Shown here piece by piece: positions 42,026 through 50,461 of a DNA stretch of 64,000 nt (position 1 is the first letter of the stretch; every line of letters starts with the position of its first letter). A program made the translations under genes and the position numbers. Source of the DNA: Flavobacteriaceae bacterium (lineage in GTDB: Bacteria > Bacteroidota > Bacteroidia > Flavobacteriales > Weeksellaceae). Location of the stretch: NCBI GenBank assembly GCA_012522185.1, contig JAAYKY010000007.1, forward strand, positions 16,992 through 80,991, written 5' to 3'. The notes beneath the pieces were generated by a model. That model was given only the letters and a program-made list of their open reading frames with translations. It had not been told where the DNA came from and ran no database searches.

Positions 42026-42481
42026 CTATAACTCGCGTGTCTGCAAAATCATTTTCATTTCGGTGGTGAAAGCTAATTTGGAATTAACCTTAGTTTCAGC
42101 TTTTACATTGCAAATTTTCAAATTCTCGGACTCAAAAACAAGTTCAGTGGAGGTTGTAGTGAAAATTTCGTCTTGTTCTTTGGGTAGAAAATGTACCGTC
42201 ATAGCATTGATATGACTGATGAATCCTACCGAATCCTTTCCTTCACCCCATAAATTTTCTGAAGAATTCGCAAAGAAAAATTTCAGAAAAACAAAACTGC
42301 TTTGAGCTGCATTTTCAAGCAAACCCAATTCCGAAAAACTCCCATTGGAGAAAAATAAACAGGAATCCTCGATTTTATATTGGGTTTTTGCAACTAGATC
42401 CTCCACCGAAATCACTTTGTCGATGCACAAAATCGGTTTTCTGTGCGGTATAAGCTTTTCAATTTCGGGGTAGTTTTTCAT
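42026..42481 (-). CDS. Hotdog-fold 3-hydroxyacyl-ACP dehydratase (FabA/Z-like)
   Basis: A 151-residue dehydratase-type protein. The motif LIPHRKPILCIDKV near the start and LGLLENAAQSSFVFLKFFF (about 53-71, catalytic glutamate candidate E56) match the FabZ-related ApeP/ApeI group of aryl polyene clusters. It would remove water from 3-hydroxyacyl-ACP and so create the polyene double bonds. It lies between darB (9 bp) and the 134-residue hypothetical protein, in the same operon. Confidence 0.8.
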   Translation of the reverse strand: MKNYPEIEKLIPHRKPILCIDKVISVEDLVAKTQYKIEDSCLFFSNGSFSELGLLENAAQSSFVFLKFFFANSSENLWGEGKDSVGFISHINAMTVHFLPKEQDEIFTTTSTELVFESENLKICNVKAETKVNSKLAFTTEMKMILQTREL

Positions 42482-42490
42482 TACTTAATT

Positions 42491-43630
42491 TTAACACACC
42501 GTCAAAACCGCACAGGAATAAGCAAATCTTCCACTTTCGGGAATGCAAAGCAATACTTTTTGTCCTTTTTTCAACTTTCCGGAATTCATCAATTCTTCGG
42601 TTACGATGAAAATGGAAGCTGCGCCAATGTTTCCAACCTCCGATAAATTATAATACCATTTATCCACCGGGAAATCCAATCCTACCGCAGCGAACTCCTC
42701 TCGCAATCCGTCTTTGAAATAATTCGAAGAAATATGCGCCAACACATAATCCATGTCGTTGGGGTCGAGATTGTGTTTATCAAAGGAAGCACGCAAAGAT
42801 TGCGCACCTTTTTTCAAAATGTATTGATCCAGAAGTCGTGTGTCTTGTTTCAGCGCAAAAATGGATTGATTCAACCATTCATCAGCCGGATATTCCGCCC
42901 AGGACTTCAAACTTCCGTCTTCCTGTTTTTCACTTCCTGAATACATACATGCTTCGATTTCGTGGGCATACGAATAGAAATCAATGAATTCAATCCGTAA
43001 ACTCAACTGGTTTTCTCTGGGTTTACTTTCCAAAAGAAATGCACCCGAACCGTCGGAAAGCATCCAACGCAAAAATTCTCTTTTAAAAGCCACAATGGGT
43101 TTCTCTTCCAAAAGTTTCAGATTTTCCACTTCATGGTTGAATTTATCGGCCGTCATCCAGATTGAAAATCGTTCTGAACCTGCTGCCACTGCATTCTTAA
43201 CTGCTCCGGCTTTGACAGAAAGGAAGGCATAATTCAAAGCATTCATCCCCGAATTACAAAGTCCCATCGAAGTATTGATTTCAATGGATTGATTGGTTTT
43301 TAAAACGCCATGCACCATGGAAGCGTGCGAGGGCTGAATCTGGTCGGCCGAAGTTGTTCCACAAGAAAGCAACTGCATATCGTCTTTGGTGAAATTTTCG
43401 TCAAATAGTCCTTCGACGGCTTTGGCAGTAATTTCAGCATTGGTATGCGTGGGTTTTCCGTTTTTGTCCAGTGCGTAATAGCGGGTTTTGATTCCGTTAT
43501 TGCGCAAAATCAAAGCTTTGGCTTTGGAGGGTTTTCCGTTGACCAATCCCAAATAATCTTCCATTTCATCGTTCTGAACCGGGTCATTGGGTAGGTAGGT
43601 GGACGCTTTGGTGATATATACTTCATTCAT
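42491..43630 (-). CDS. darB: DarB-type ketoacyl synthase III of dialkylresorcinol synthesis
   Basis: A 379-residue KAS III-like condensing enzyme; start MNEVYITKASTYLPND chosen as the domain start over an ATG 21 codons earlier. The Cys-His-Asn triad is visible: NTSMGLCNSGMN (C125), VLAHISSNYF and SEVGNIGAASI. In dialkylresorcinol systems DarB joins two beta-oxo acyl chains and cyclises them. It is immediately downstream of the DarA-type gene, the order seen in other flexirubin clusters. With DarA it would build the dialkylresorcinol half of the pigment. Confidence 0.88.
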   Translation of the reverse strand: MNEVYITKASTYLPNDPVQNDEMEDYLGLVNGKPSKAKALILRNNGIKTRYYALDKNGKPTHTNAEITAKAVEGLFDENFTKDDMQLLSCGTTSADQIQPSHASMVHGVLKTNQSIEINTSMGLCNSGMNALNYAFLSVKAGAVKNAVAAGSERFSIWMTADKFNHEVENLKLLEEKPIVAFKREFLRWMLSDGSGAFLLESKPRENQLSLRIEFIDFYSYAHEIEACMYSGSEKQEDGSLKSWAEYPADEWLNQSIFALKQDTRLLDQYILKKGAQSLRASFDKHNLDPNDMDYVLAHISSNYFKDGLREEFAAVGLDFPVDKWYYNLSEVGNIGAASIFIVTEELMNSGKLKKGQKVLLCIPESGRFAYSCAVLTVC

Positions 43631-43647
43631 CTTTAAAAAACTAGGTT

Positions 43648-44553
43648 TTAAATTCCTTGATAATATTTGATTTGATTTTTCCTTTTCCACCAAAAAATCG
43701 GAGTGGTAAGGTTAAACAATATTAAAACAATTGGTGAAATTACCCAAATCGCGAGCATCAAATAAAATTTGTAAACGCCAACCCAAAACTTACGTTTGTT
43801 TGGGTTTTTATGGATAACTTTTGAGAAAACCGTAAACAGACGATTTCCTACTTTTTCTACTTTGATTAAAAACGGACGGATTTCCACTGCACCGTTTTTG
43901 ACCAGTACCGCCTGCATCCCTTCGTAATTCTCTGATTTAGCAAAAGGCAAAATAATTTCTCCGAATTTTGAAGCGGAATTGATTTCTTCGTCCGAAACTC
44001 CTGCTTTGGGAAAAGGTTTGGGCGATACTTTGTTTCCGGTTTGAAGCCAATTCAGAATGGTAATCACACTGGTGTAATTGTCGTGACGATCCACCAATGC
44101 AATATTGCCCACCAATTTTATATTTAATTCTTTGAAATAAACTTTGAGTTTTTCCTGTGAAAGCATCCACATATTTCGGGTGCCTGAAACCGTAATCAAA
44201 GGCTTTCCGGACAATAATTTCGGAGCGAAATCACTTTTTAGAAAGGAAATAATCGGGATGGAGGGCGTTAGAAACCAAACCTGATATCCAAAAATAATCA
44301 AATCGTAATCCTTGTTGAGAATTTCCTCGGAAGGCATTTCCAATTCCACGGGAATTTGGAGGTAAGACTCTGGGAAAGTATTGTAAAACACATCAGAAGG
44401 CCAAGGAAAAGGGAAATCTTTTTTGGGCTTGATCTGGTAATAAGTAACCTTGAATTCTTCCTGATTCTCCCAGAAAGGTTTTGTTAAGTTTTTAACGATT
44501 TCTTCTAATTGTCCTGTTTGAGTGTAATAAGTAACAAGAATATTTTTAGCCAT
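43648..44553 (-). CDS. darA: DarA-type dialkylresorcinol-forming enzyme
   Basis: A 301-residue protein with a flavodoxin-like fold: LVTYYTQTGQLEEIVKNLTKPF near the start and the FPFPWPSDVFYNTFPESYLQIP stretch recognised from proteins annotated as DarA. Start MAKNILVTYY was chosen over an ATG 29 codons upstream; a -7 box lies 18 bp before it. In Pseudomonas and Chitinophaga the DarA and DarB proteins together make dialkylresorcinols, DarA finishing the ring (aromatisation). The C-terminal part has a hydrophobic helix (about 270-295), suggesting membrane association. It heads the darA-darB-dehydratase group. Confidence 0.88.
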   Translation of the reverse strand: MAKNILVTYYTQTGQLEEIVKNLTKPFWENQEEFKVTYYQIKPKKDFPFPWPSDVFYNTFPESYLQIPVELEMPSEEILNKDYDLIIFGYQVWFLTPSIPIISFLKSDFAPKLLSGKPLITVSGTRNMWMLSQEKLKVYFKELNIKLVGNIALVDRHDNYTSVITILNWLQTGNKVSPKPFPKAGVSDEEINSASKFGEIILPFAKSENYEGMQAVLVKNGAVEIRPFLIKVEKVGNRLFTVFSKVIHKNPNKRKFWVGVYKFYLMLAIWVISPIVLILFNLTTPIFWWKRKNQIKYYQGI

Positions 44554-44571
44554 TTCGATGCAGGATTTATA

Positions 44572-44579
44572 CAAAAATA
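44572..44579 (-). promoter_or_regulatory. -7 box (TATTTTTG) for darA-darB
   Basis: A full TAnnTTTG match on the minus strand, 18 bp before the preferred darA start. The gene upstream (44693-45136) is over 110 bp away, so a separate promoter here is sensible. Confidence 0.45.
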
Positions 44580-44692
44580 ACCAATAAATTAAAGAATTGG
44601 CCGGTTTTGGCGGGTTGGGATTCGCTATTTGAAGAGGCAAATCTAAACAATTGATTTATTTGAATTCTTTTTTTTTATAAAAATGAGAGGAT

Positions 44693-45136
44693 TTATTCCA
44701 TTTCTTTGGCTACAATCGTTCGCATTTCGCCTCGGGCAATGAGCCTTCCGTTTAGAAAAACCTCCCCTGAAACCATGGTTACGCCCATGATTTGTTGCAG
44801 TACCTTGATCCTTGTTCGCAGCTCTTCACCTACTTTGGGCAGTTCGAAAATTTCTATATTTTTGATGGATCCAATGTAGCCAACCGGCGCCGGTTCATTT
44901 CGTAAAAAGAAATTATAACCCTGATGAAGCGCTATGCTTTGTGCAAAATGTTCAATAACACCCGACTCCAGCAATTCATTTTTATGGTTAACCAGAATAT
45001 GACCTTCTGGCACAGTAAATCCCGATAAAATCTCCCGTTCGTTATGTTCATAAATGCTGTCCACCAATACAAAGGGCGGACGCTGAGGGATAAGGTCTAA
45101 GATTTTTTCGGATGATGAAACAATGGCTTGGGACAT
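44693..45136 (-). CDS. Hotdog-fold 3-hydroxyacyl-ACP dehydratase (ApeI/FabZ-like)
   Basis: A 147-residue protein, another FabZ-related dehydratase. Visible features are LIPQRPPFVLVDSIYE, the ESGVIEHFAQSIALHQGY helix (catalytic glutamate candidate) and a C-terminal strand with GRLIARGEMRTIVA. In aryl polyene synthesis two such proteins act on different chain lengths; the second is at 42026-42481. It is the last leftward gene before the remnant RND adaptor and the inverted two-component genes. Confidence 0.82.
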   Translation of the reverse strand: MSQAIVSSSEKILDLIPQRPPFVLVDSIYEHNEREILSGFTVPEGHILVNHKNELLESGVIEHFAQSIALHQGYNFFLRNEPAPVGYIGSIKNIEIFELPKVGEELRTRIKVLQQIMGVTMVSGEVFLNGRLIARGEMRTIVAKEME

Positions 45137-45252
45137 AGAATTATATTAAAATGTAAACATAAGAAAATCTCAGCCTATCTGGAATTGGGGAATGGTTTTT
45201 TCTTTAGTTATGAACTTCATTTGTGAAAAATAAATTCAGATTCTTTTCGACC

Positions 45253-45292
45253 AAAAAACCAGGCTTCCTTTTTGGGAGAAAGGGAAGCCTGG
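45253..45292 (-). terminator. Intrinsic terminator stranded beside a deletion scar
   Basis: A perfect 10-bp stem (CCAGGCTTCC with GGAAGCCTGG) and a 14-nt loop, followed by six T on the minus strand. The only coding sequence upstream of it on that strand is the short RND adaptor remnant at 45344-45412, so the terminator appears to belong to a lost operon. Confidence 0.75.
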
Positions 45293-45343
45293 ATGAGGGA
45301 CAATACAAATTCAGCGAGCCTATCGGGTAGTGATTGGCCTTGA

Positions 45344-45412
45344 TTAAGGAATAACTTCGTCGCCGTTTCTCAAACGGGTGTGTCCGGACTCCACGATGAT
45401 GGTTTCCAATCT
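45344..45412 (-). pseudogene. C-terminal remnant of an RND efflux adaptor (HlyD/AcrA type)
   Basis: In one minus-strand frame the sequence reads ETIIVESGHTRLRNGDEVIP and then stops (TAA at 45344-45346). This fits the end of RND-type membrane-fusion proteins, which typically finish VIVEGxQxLRDGxxVxP. Nothing upstream in that frame looks like the rest of such a protein; instead it runs into the sensor-kinase gene on the other strand. A terminator follows at the expected distance. The match is only about 20 residues, so the call is tentative. Confidence 0.5.
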
Positions 45413-46696
45413 TTTGTTTATGCATTGCTTGCCGTTACGAGTTTAAAGGTGGAAGAAGAAACCGAGGAAGCTTTGAGGAATGCCAATAAAGCTTTGGAAA
45501 TTGCAGAGGAGATTCAAAGTTTTCAAGGACTAATTTTATCGAACTACGCCTTAGGTGAAGCTTATAATTTCAAACATAATTTTAAGGAAGCGATTCACCA
45601 TTTTGAAGTGGCCGCAGACTTGGCGGAGAAATACCGCTTGTTGAATATCTTGATTTCAAGTCAGGCAGGATTGGTTCAGAGTTATATCAATACCGATGAT
45701 TATCAAAGCGCCATTCGATACGGAAAACTTGCTTTAAACAATGCCGAGAGAATTGAAAACAACGAAATCAAATTCAATCTCTATAAAAACATTGCTCTTT
45801 CTTATGCGCATTTGGGTCGGCATGACTCGGCTTACTATTATTCGACGATTGCGTTGGACGAATATTTATACAAAGTAAATGAGGACAATCAAAGAATCAT
45901 CCAGGAATATTTGGTGAAATATGAAACGGAAAAAAAGGAAAATTTGATTTTAAAACAAGATCGTGATCTACGACAAAAGCAAAATTGGATTTTACTTTTG
46001 AGTAGTGTCATCATTTTGGGTTTGATTGGCTTTGTTTTCTATCGCAAATACATTCATTTAAAAACATTGAAACTCAAAGAAGAAAAAGAAAAGGAAGTTT
46101 TACTGTCGATTGATTTGGGTGAAAGGAAAGAACGTAAGAGGTTGTCGAGGGAGCTTCACGACGGTGTAGCTTCTCAACTAACTGCTGTGAAATTATTGCT
46201 GGAATCGGGCAATCCGACTCGTCAGTCGCAAAAAGCACTTGAGGTTATAAAGGAAGTACAAAAGGAAATCCGTGACGTGGCTTATAGTATTTTGCCGGTT
46301 GATTTCGAGCGGGTTCCTCTTCATCAAGCCATTCGTAAATTTTGCTATCAGATTAGTATTCCCGAATTAAAGGTCCATTTTTTTAGCAATGTGGAAGAAT
46401 TGGAATTGGAAAAAACCACTGCACATAGTTTGTACCGAGCGGCTCAGGAAATCATTCAAAACGCAATTAAACATGCGCAAGCGAATTCCATTCATGTGCA
46501 GTTCATAGAGAAATCGGGTGAATTGGAAATTAGTATTGAAGACAATGGACTCGGTTTCGATACTGAAATTTTAAACCAAGAAAATACCCTTCGGTTTTTG
46601 ATTGACCGATTAAGTTTGATCGACGCTCGCTTGGAAGTGGAATCTTTTCCCAACCAAGGAGCGGTTTTTAACATAACTAAAAAATTGTCAAAATGA
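45380..46696 (+). CDS. Sensor histidine kinase (TPR, HisKA_3), probably 5'-truncated
   Basis: Up to 438 residues from a GTG. TPR repeats start almost immediately (from about residue 12: FVYALLAVTSLKVEEETEEALRNANKALEIAEEI) without the signal peptide or first repeats expected for this class. They are followed by a transmembrane helix (about 202-221), a HisKA_3 box (ERKRLSRELHDGVASQLTAV) and an HATPase domain (EIIQNAIKHAQ, EDNGLGFD). The first dozen codons lie over the antisense RND adaptor remnant, and no in-frame ATG occurs before the kinase domain. It overlaps the response regulator gene by 4 bp. A deletion that removed the 5' end is the simplest reading, so periplasmic sensing is probably lost. 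Confidence 0.8.
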   Translation: MSGLHDDGFQSFVYALLAVTSLKVEEETEEALRNANKALEIAEEIQSFQGLILSNYALGEAYNFKHNFKEAIHHFEVAADLAEKYRLLNILISSQAGLVQSYINTDDYQSAIRYGKLALNNAERIENNEIKFNLYKNIALSYAHLGRHDSAYYYSTIALDEYLYKVNEDNQRIIQEYLVKYETEKKENLILKQDRDLRQKQNWILLLSSVIILGLIGFVFYRKYIHLKTLKLKEEKEKEVLLSIDLGERKERKRLSRELHDGVASQLTAVKLLLESGNPTRQSQKALEVIKEVQKEIRDVAYSILPVDFERVPLHQAIRKFCYQISIPELKVHFFSNVEELELEKTTAHSLYRAAQEIIQNAIKHAQANSIHVQFIEKSGELEISIEDNGLGFDTEILNQENTLRFLIDRLSLIDARLEVESFPNQGAVFNITKKLSK

Positions 46697-47310
46697 ATAT
46701 TTTAATTGCAGATGACCATCATTTGGTTTTGGAAGGTTTGGCCAATATTTTAAGTGAAATCAAAAGCGCAAATGTTTATCAAGCAAGCCATAAAGGCTTA
46801 GTGACTTATCATTTGCGTAATCAAAATATTGACATTCTCTTCCAAGATTTATTGTTCGGCGATCATAATGCAAGAGAATTTATCCAAGATTTGATTCGGG
46901 AATTTCCGGATTTGAAAATCATTGCGATTTCTTCCGTTTCCGATTTGGAAATTGTTGAATCTTTGTTTAAACAAGGGGTTCATGGCTATTTGCTGAAATC
47001 GGATGATTTGTCAGAGATTTTGGAGTCGATTGATGCTGTGATGAATGGAGAAATTTATGTGTCAGCTGAAATCCGAAATTTAGCTTTGCGTGAGAAAAAA
47101 TTGGAACTCAAATCAAAAGTGGTTTTAACACCGCGAGAAAAAGAGATTTTAAAACTGATTTTGAAAGAACAAACGATAAATGAAATCAGTGAACATCTTG
47201 GGATTTCCAATAAGACGGTCGAAAAGCACCGTGGAAATCTTTTTATCAAATTCCAAGTCAAAAACGTTGTCGGATTGGTTAAAAAAGCCATTATGGAAGG
47301 CTATGCCTAA
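46693..47310 (+). CDS. NarL/LuxR-type response regulator
   Basis: A 205-residue regulator. The receiver domain has acidic residues LIADDHH (D6, D7), the phosphorylation aspartate in DILFQDLLFG (D52) and a late lysine in LLKSDD. The C-terminal LuxR-type HTH (about 140-200) has LTPREKEILKLILKEQTINEISEHLGISNKTVEKHR. It pairs with the sensor kinase that precedes it (ATGA overlap). These two genes are inverted relative to the pigment operons on both sides. Targets are unknown; its partner is probably crippled by truncation. Confidence 0.93.
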   Translation: MNILIADDHHLVLEGLANILSEIKSANVYQASHKGLVTYHLRNQNIDILFQDLLFGDHNAREFIQDLIREFPDLKIIAISSVSDLEIVESLFKQGVHGYLLKSDDLSEILESIDAVMNGEIYVSAEIRNLALREKKLELKSKVVLTPREKEILKLILKEQTINEISEHLGISNKTVEKHRGNLFIKFQVKNVVGLVKKAIMEGYA

Positions 47311-47330
47311 GGGATTCTCCTCATTTAACC

Positions 47331-48203
47331 TCATTCTTTTTCCCAGAATTCATAATAATTAAACCATTGGAGTGGATAGTTTTCAAGCATTTTTTCGATG
47401 CTTTTTGTATAAGCTCCCAAAAGTGATTGTGCATCCCGATTTTTGAATTCCGCTTTGCGTGCGTAGAGGTGGTAATGACGATTTTTTTCGCGCATCACAT
47501 AAACAAATAAAACAGGCGTATTGAGTCTTGAGCTCAACAAAAAAGGTCCGGCAGGGAATTTTGCTTTTTCCCCAAATAGTTCGGCTTCCAGAGTTTTGCT
47601 TCCGGACAGAAAACGATCACCGGTAAAGCAGATAATTTGTTGATGGTCAATCGCTTTGTGAATGTCAAAAATATGCGACATATCGTTTTTTACAAGGATG
47701 AACTCTACTTTTGGCTTTGCCATCACACTCTCGAGTAATGATTTGATGGCTTCTTGTTCTTCGTCAGTAGTGACCAGATGAATCTTTTTGTCAAACTCTC
47801 CCATGAAATGTTGAGCGAGTTCAAAATTTCCCACGTGGGCACTGATCATAATTCCTGCTGATTTGTCTTTTGCCAACTGATAGATGTTTTCAATACCGTC
47901 AAATTCATAAGTGTATTTACCTTCCAAACCTGCAGCAATTGCCACTTTGTCTATGAGGGTTTGCCCAAAGATATAAATGTTCCGATAAGTATTGATCAGA
48001 CTTTTTAATCGGTTCTTTTTGTGTTTTTCTCGGAAATATTTATAAATAATCCTGGTTTGTTTCCAGTTAAAAAGAAAGTAATAAAACGAAACAAAAACCA
48101 ATAGAAAATAGGCGGCGCGAATTCCGGCTTTTTGGATAAGGGCAATAAAAATTCTGTATCCCGTAGCTGTGCCTTTGGACTTTCCTTTCCATTCAGCCAT
48201 CAT
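47331..48203 (-). CDS. LpxL-type lipid acyltransferase (LPLAT family)
   Basis: A 290-residue membrane-anchored protein with an N-terminal hydrophobic helix (about 28-47). The acyltransferase motif H-x4-E is seen in SAHVGNFELA (H123, E128), followed by FTGDRFLSG and FPAGPFLLSSRLNTPVLF. The family transfers acyl chains to lipid A or other acceptors; in aryl polyene clusters a member is thought to attach the polyene to its lipid or resorcinol partner. It is the last gene of the leftward operon that starts at the ammonia-lyase. Two alternative starts (ATGATG) differ by one residue. Confidence 0.88.
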   Translation of the reverse strand: MMAEWKGKSKGTATGYRIFIALIQKAGIRAAYFLLVFVSFYYFLFNWKQTRIIYKYFREKHKKNRLKSLINTYRNIYIFGQTLIDKVAIAAGLEGKYTYEFDGIENIYQLAKDKSAGIMISAHVGNFELAQHFMGEFDKKIHLVTTDEEQEAIKSLLESVMAKPKVEFILVKNDMSHIFDIHKAIDHQQIICFTGDRFLSGSKTLEAELFGEKAKFPAGPFLLSSRLNTPVLFVYVMREKNRHYHLYARKAEFKNRDAQSLLGAYTKSIEKMLENYPLQWFNYYEFWEKE

Positions 48204-48210
48204 TTATTCT

Positions 48211-48462
48211 TTAGGCAACTGCGTGAAATTTACTTTCCACCACGTTGTAGAGATCATTGAATGTATGGATATGTTCAAAATCTTTTCCTTCCAGTTTTAC
48301 TCCAAAGTTAGATTCGATAATCACTACAAGGTCAACGTAATCAAGACTATCCAGATCCAATGTTTGCTTCATGTTGGCGTCGGGGGTGATTATGCTTTGT
48401 TCTACTTCAAATTCATCAACCAGAAAATCATTAATTGTCTGAATAATTTCTTCTCTGTTCAT
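48211..48462 (-). CDS. Acyl carrier protein (second copy)
   Basis: An 83-residue ACP with the phosphopantetheine serine in LDLDSLDYVDLVV (S40 region). It lies 7 bp before the acyltransferase gene and 15 bp after a FabF-type synthase gene, so it probably carries the polyene chain. The motif (DSLDYVD) differs from the other cluster ACP (DSIDALE), suggesting two carriers with separate duties. Confidence 0.93.
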   Translation of the reverse strand: MNREEIIQTINDFLVDEFEVEQSIITPDANMKQTLDLDSLDYVDLVVIIESNFGVKLEGKDFEHIHTFNDLYNVVESKFHAVA

Positions 48463-48477
48463 AGCTCTTTTATATAC

Positions 48478-49698
48478 TTATTGTTTTAGTTTCTTTATGA
48501 TTAGGGCCGAATTAGTACCACCAAAACCAAAAGAATTCGACAAAAATACATCAAAATTTTGGTTTAGGGTAGTTTTAACTAAATTCAGATTTTTTGCTGC
48601 ATCATCTACTTCTTCCAAATTTATATTCGGAGCAATATAACCGTTCTGCATCATCAGCATCGAATAAACCACTTCGCTGGCTCCAGCCATCCAGCATTCA
48701 TGACCGGTCATCGATTTGGTAGAACTGACGTAAGGATTACTGCCAAAAACCTGATCAATGGCGCGGGCTTCGTTGGCATCCCCGATGGGTGTGGAAGTCG
48801 CATGGGCATTGATGTATTGGATTTCTTCCGGACGCATTCCCGATTGAAGCAAAGCCAATTCCATCGCGCGTTTCGGGCCGTCAATATTGGGCGTGGAAAT
48901 ATGTTCTCCATTCGATGAAAATCCATAGCCTACCAGTTCTCCCAATATCGTTGCGCCTCTTTTCACAGCCGATTCATATTCTTCTAAAATGAGCGTAGCA
49001 GCACCACCACCAGGAACCAGTCCGTCTCTTTGGGTGTCAAAAGGACGTGATGCTTTCGTGGGCTCATCTTCTCGTACCGAAAAAACACCCAAGCCGTCAA
49101 AACTTCCCATCGAATATTTATTGGTTTCCTGAGCTCCTCCGCAAATCACTAGGTCTTGTAATCCTTGTTTAATCATCAAAAATCCAAGACCCAAGGAATG
49201 GGAACCGCTCGCACAAGCTGCGCTGATGGTCATATTGACGCCTTTGATTTTATAAATCGTGGACAAATTCATTGTGACAGTTGAGTTCATCGATTTGAAA
49301 ATTGCACCCGAACCCAATAAAGTGGTGTCCTTTTTCTCACGTACAATTTCAATTGATTCCCAAACGGATTTAGAAACTGAATCGTTTCCATACAAAAGCC
49401 CTACGATGTTTTTATCAAGAAATTCGGGAGAAATACCAGCGTTTTTCAAGGCTTCTTCCGTAGCTACAAAAGCATATTCGCTTTCTTCTGCCATTGAAAT
49501 TCTTTGACGACGAGAGAGGATGCCCTTTAAATCAACAGGATCTACTTGACCGGTCAAAGCCGACCGAAATCCAAAGTCTTTCCTCTCTTGAGAGAAAACG
49601 ATTCCTGATTTTCCCCGAATCAAAGATTGGTTTACTTCATCAAGATTTTTTCCCAAAGAAGAATAAATTCCCATGCCTGTGATCACAACTCTTCTCAT
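48478..49698 (-). CDS. Beta-ketoacyl-ACP synthase (FabF-type), polyene chain
   Basis: A 406-residue condensing enzyme. The triad is complete: SAACASGSHSLG (C162), NAHATSTPIGD and MTGHECWMAGAS. The HATST and GHECWMAG forms are like those of FabF/FabB-type enzymes in aryl polyene clusters. Together with the ACP (48211), FabG (49714) and dehydratases it would extend the aryl starter. It lies 15 bp downstream of fabG in the same leftward operon. Confidence 0.93.
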   Translation of the reverse strand: MRRVVITGMGIYSSLGKNLDEVNQSLIRGKSGIVFSQERKDFGFRSALTGQVDPVDLKGILSRRQRISMAEESEYAFVATEEALKNAGISPEFLDKNIVGLLYGNDSVSKSVWESIEIVREKKDTTLLGSGAIFKSMNSTVTMNLSTIYKIKGVNMTISAACASGSHSLGLGFLMIKQGLQDLVICGGAQETNKYSMGSFDGLGVFSVREDEPTKASRPFDTQRDGLVPGGGAATLILEEYESAVKRGATILGELVGYGFSSNGEHISTPNIDGPKRAMELALLQSGMRPEEIQYINAHATSTPIGDANEARAIDQVFGSNPYVSSTKSMTGHECWMAGASEVVYSMLMMQNGYIAPNINLEEVDDAAKNLNLVKTTLNQNFDVFLSNSFGFGGTNSALIIKKLKQ

Positions 49699-49713
49699 CC
49701 TGCATTTTATTCG

Positions 49714-50454
49714 TTAGGCGTAAATCCCGCCATTGATGTTTATCGTTTCCCCGGTAATGTAGGAAGCTTTGGGCGAAGCCAAAAAACAAATCAGGTCGGC
49801 CACTTCTTCTGCTTTACCGAAACGATTTAAAGGTACTAAATTTTTTAATTGGGATTGGTCTAAATCCTGTGTCATATCGGTCTCAATAAATCCCGGAGCC
49901 ACTGCATTGACTGTAATATTTCGTTTGGCGATTTCCTGTGCCAAAGCTTTTGTAGCACCGATCAATCCTGCTTTGGCAGCCGAATAGTTCACTTGGCCAG
50001 GCGTCCCTTTCATCCCCGAAACGGAAGCGACATTGATAATTCTCCCGTAACGGTTTTTTAATAAATCCTGAATTAAATTTCGAGTGACATTGTAAAACCC
50101 ATTCAAAGTTGTGTTCAAAACTTTCTGCCAATCCTCTTCTTCCATCCACATCATCAATCCATCGCGCGTGATACCGGCATTGTTGACAATGACTTCGATG
50201 AGCGCATCGGGATTTGCGTCCTTCCATTCATTTAATTTGGAATTAACTCCTTCGGCATTGTTTACGTCAAACTGAAGCAGTTCCGCCTTTCCGCCTTTGT
50301 CGGTAATTGCTTTGAGAGTTTCCTCGGCTGCTGCCTGATTGGATTGATAATTAATCAAAACGGCATATCCCAATTCTTCTGCTATTTTTATGCATGTTTC
50401 CCGACCGATACCTCTCGATCCCCCGGTCACAAGTGCATATTTTGTTTTTTTCAT
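49714..50454 (-). CDS. fabG: 3-oxoacyl-ACP reductase
   Basis: A 246-residue short-chain dehydrogenase. NADP(H) site VTGGSRGIGRET (10-21), NNAGITRD, catalytic Ser in VASVSGMKG and the YSAAKAG motif (Tyr and Lys), ending with a glycine-rich GETININGG. It reduces 3-oxoacyl-ACP to 3-hydroxyacyl-ACP in fatty-acid-like elongation. Here it sits between the ammonia-lyase gene (8 bp) and a FabF-type synthase (15 bp), which suggests a pathway-specific copy. A housekeeping copy should exist elsewhere. Confidence 0.93.
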   Translation of the reverse strand: MKKTKYALVTGGSRGIGRETCIKIAEELGYAVLINYQSNQAAAEETLKAITDKGGKAELLQFDVNNAEGVNSKLNEWKDANPDALIEVIVNNAGITRDGLMMWMEEEDWQKVLNTTLNGFYNVTRNLIQDLLKNRYGRIINVASVSGMKGTPGQVNYSAAKAGLIGATKALAQEIAKRNITVNAVAPGFIETDMTQDLDQSQLKNLVPLNRFGKAEEVADLICFLASPKASYITGETININGGIYA

Positions 50455-50461
50455 AATCGAT

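Noticed and set aside
45204..45425. A 73-codon minus-strand open frame spanning the scar
   Set aside because: Its frame differs from that of the RND adaptor remnant, and the product has no domain; the remnant frame is the meaningful one.
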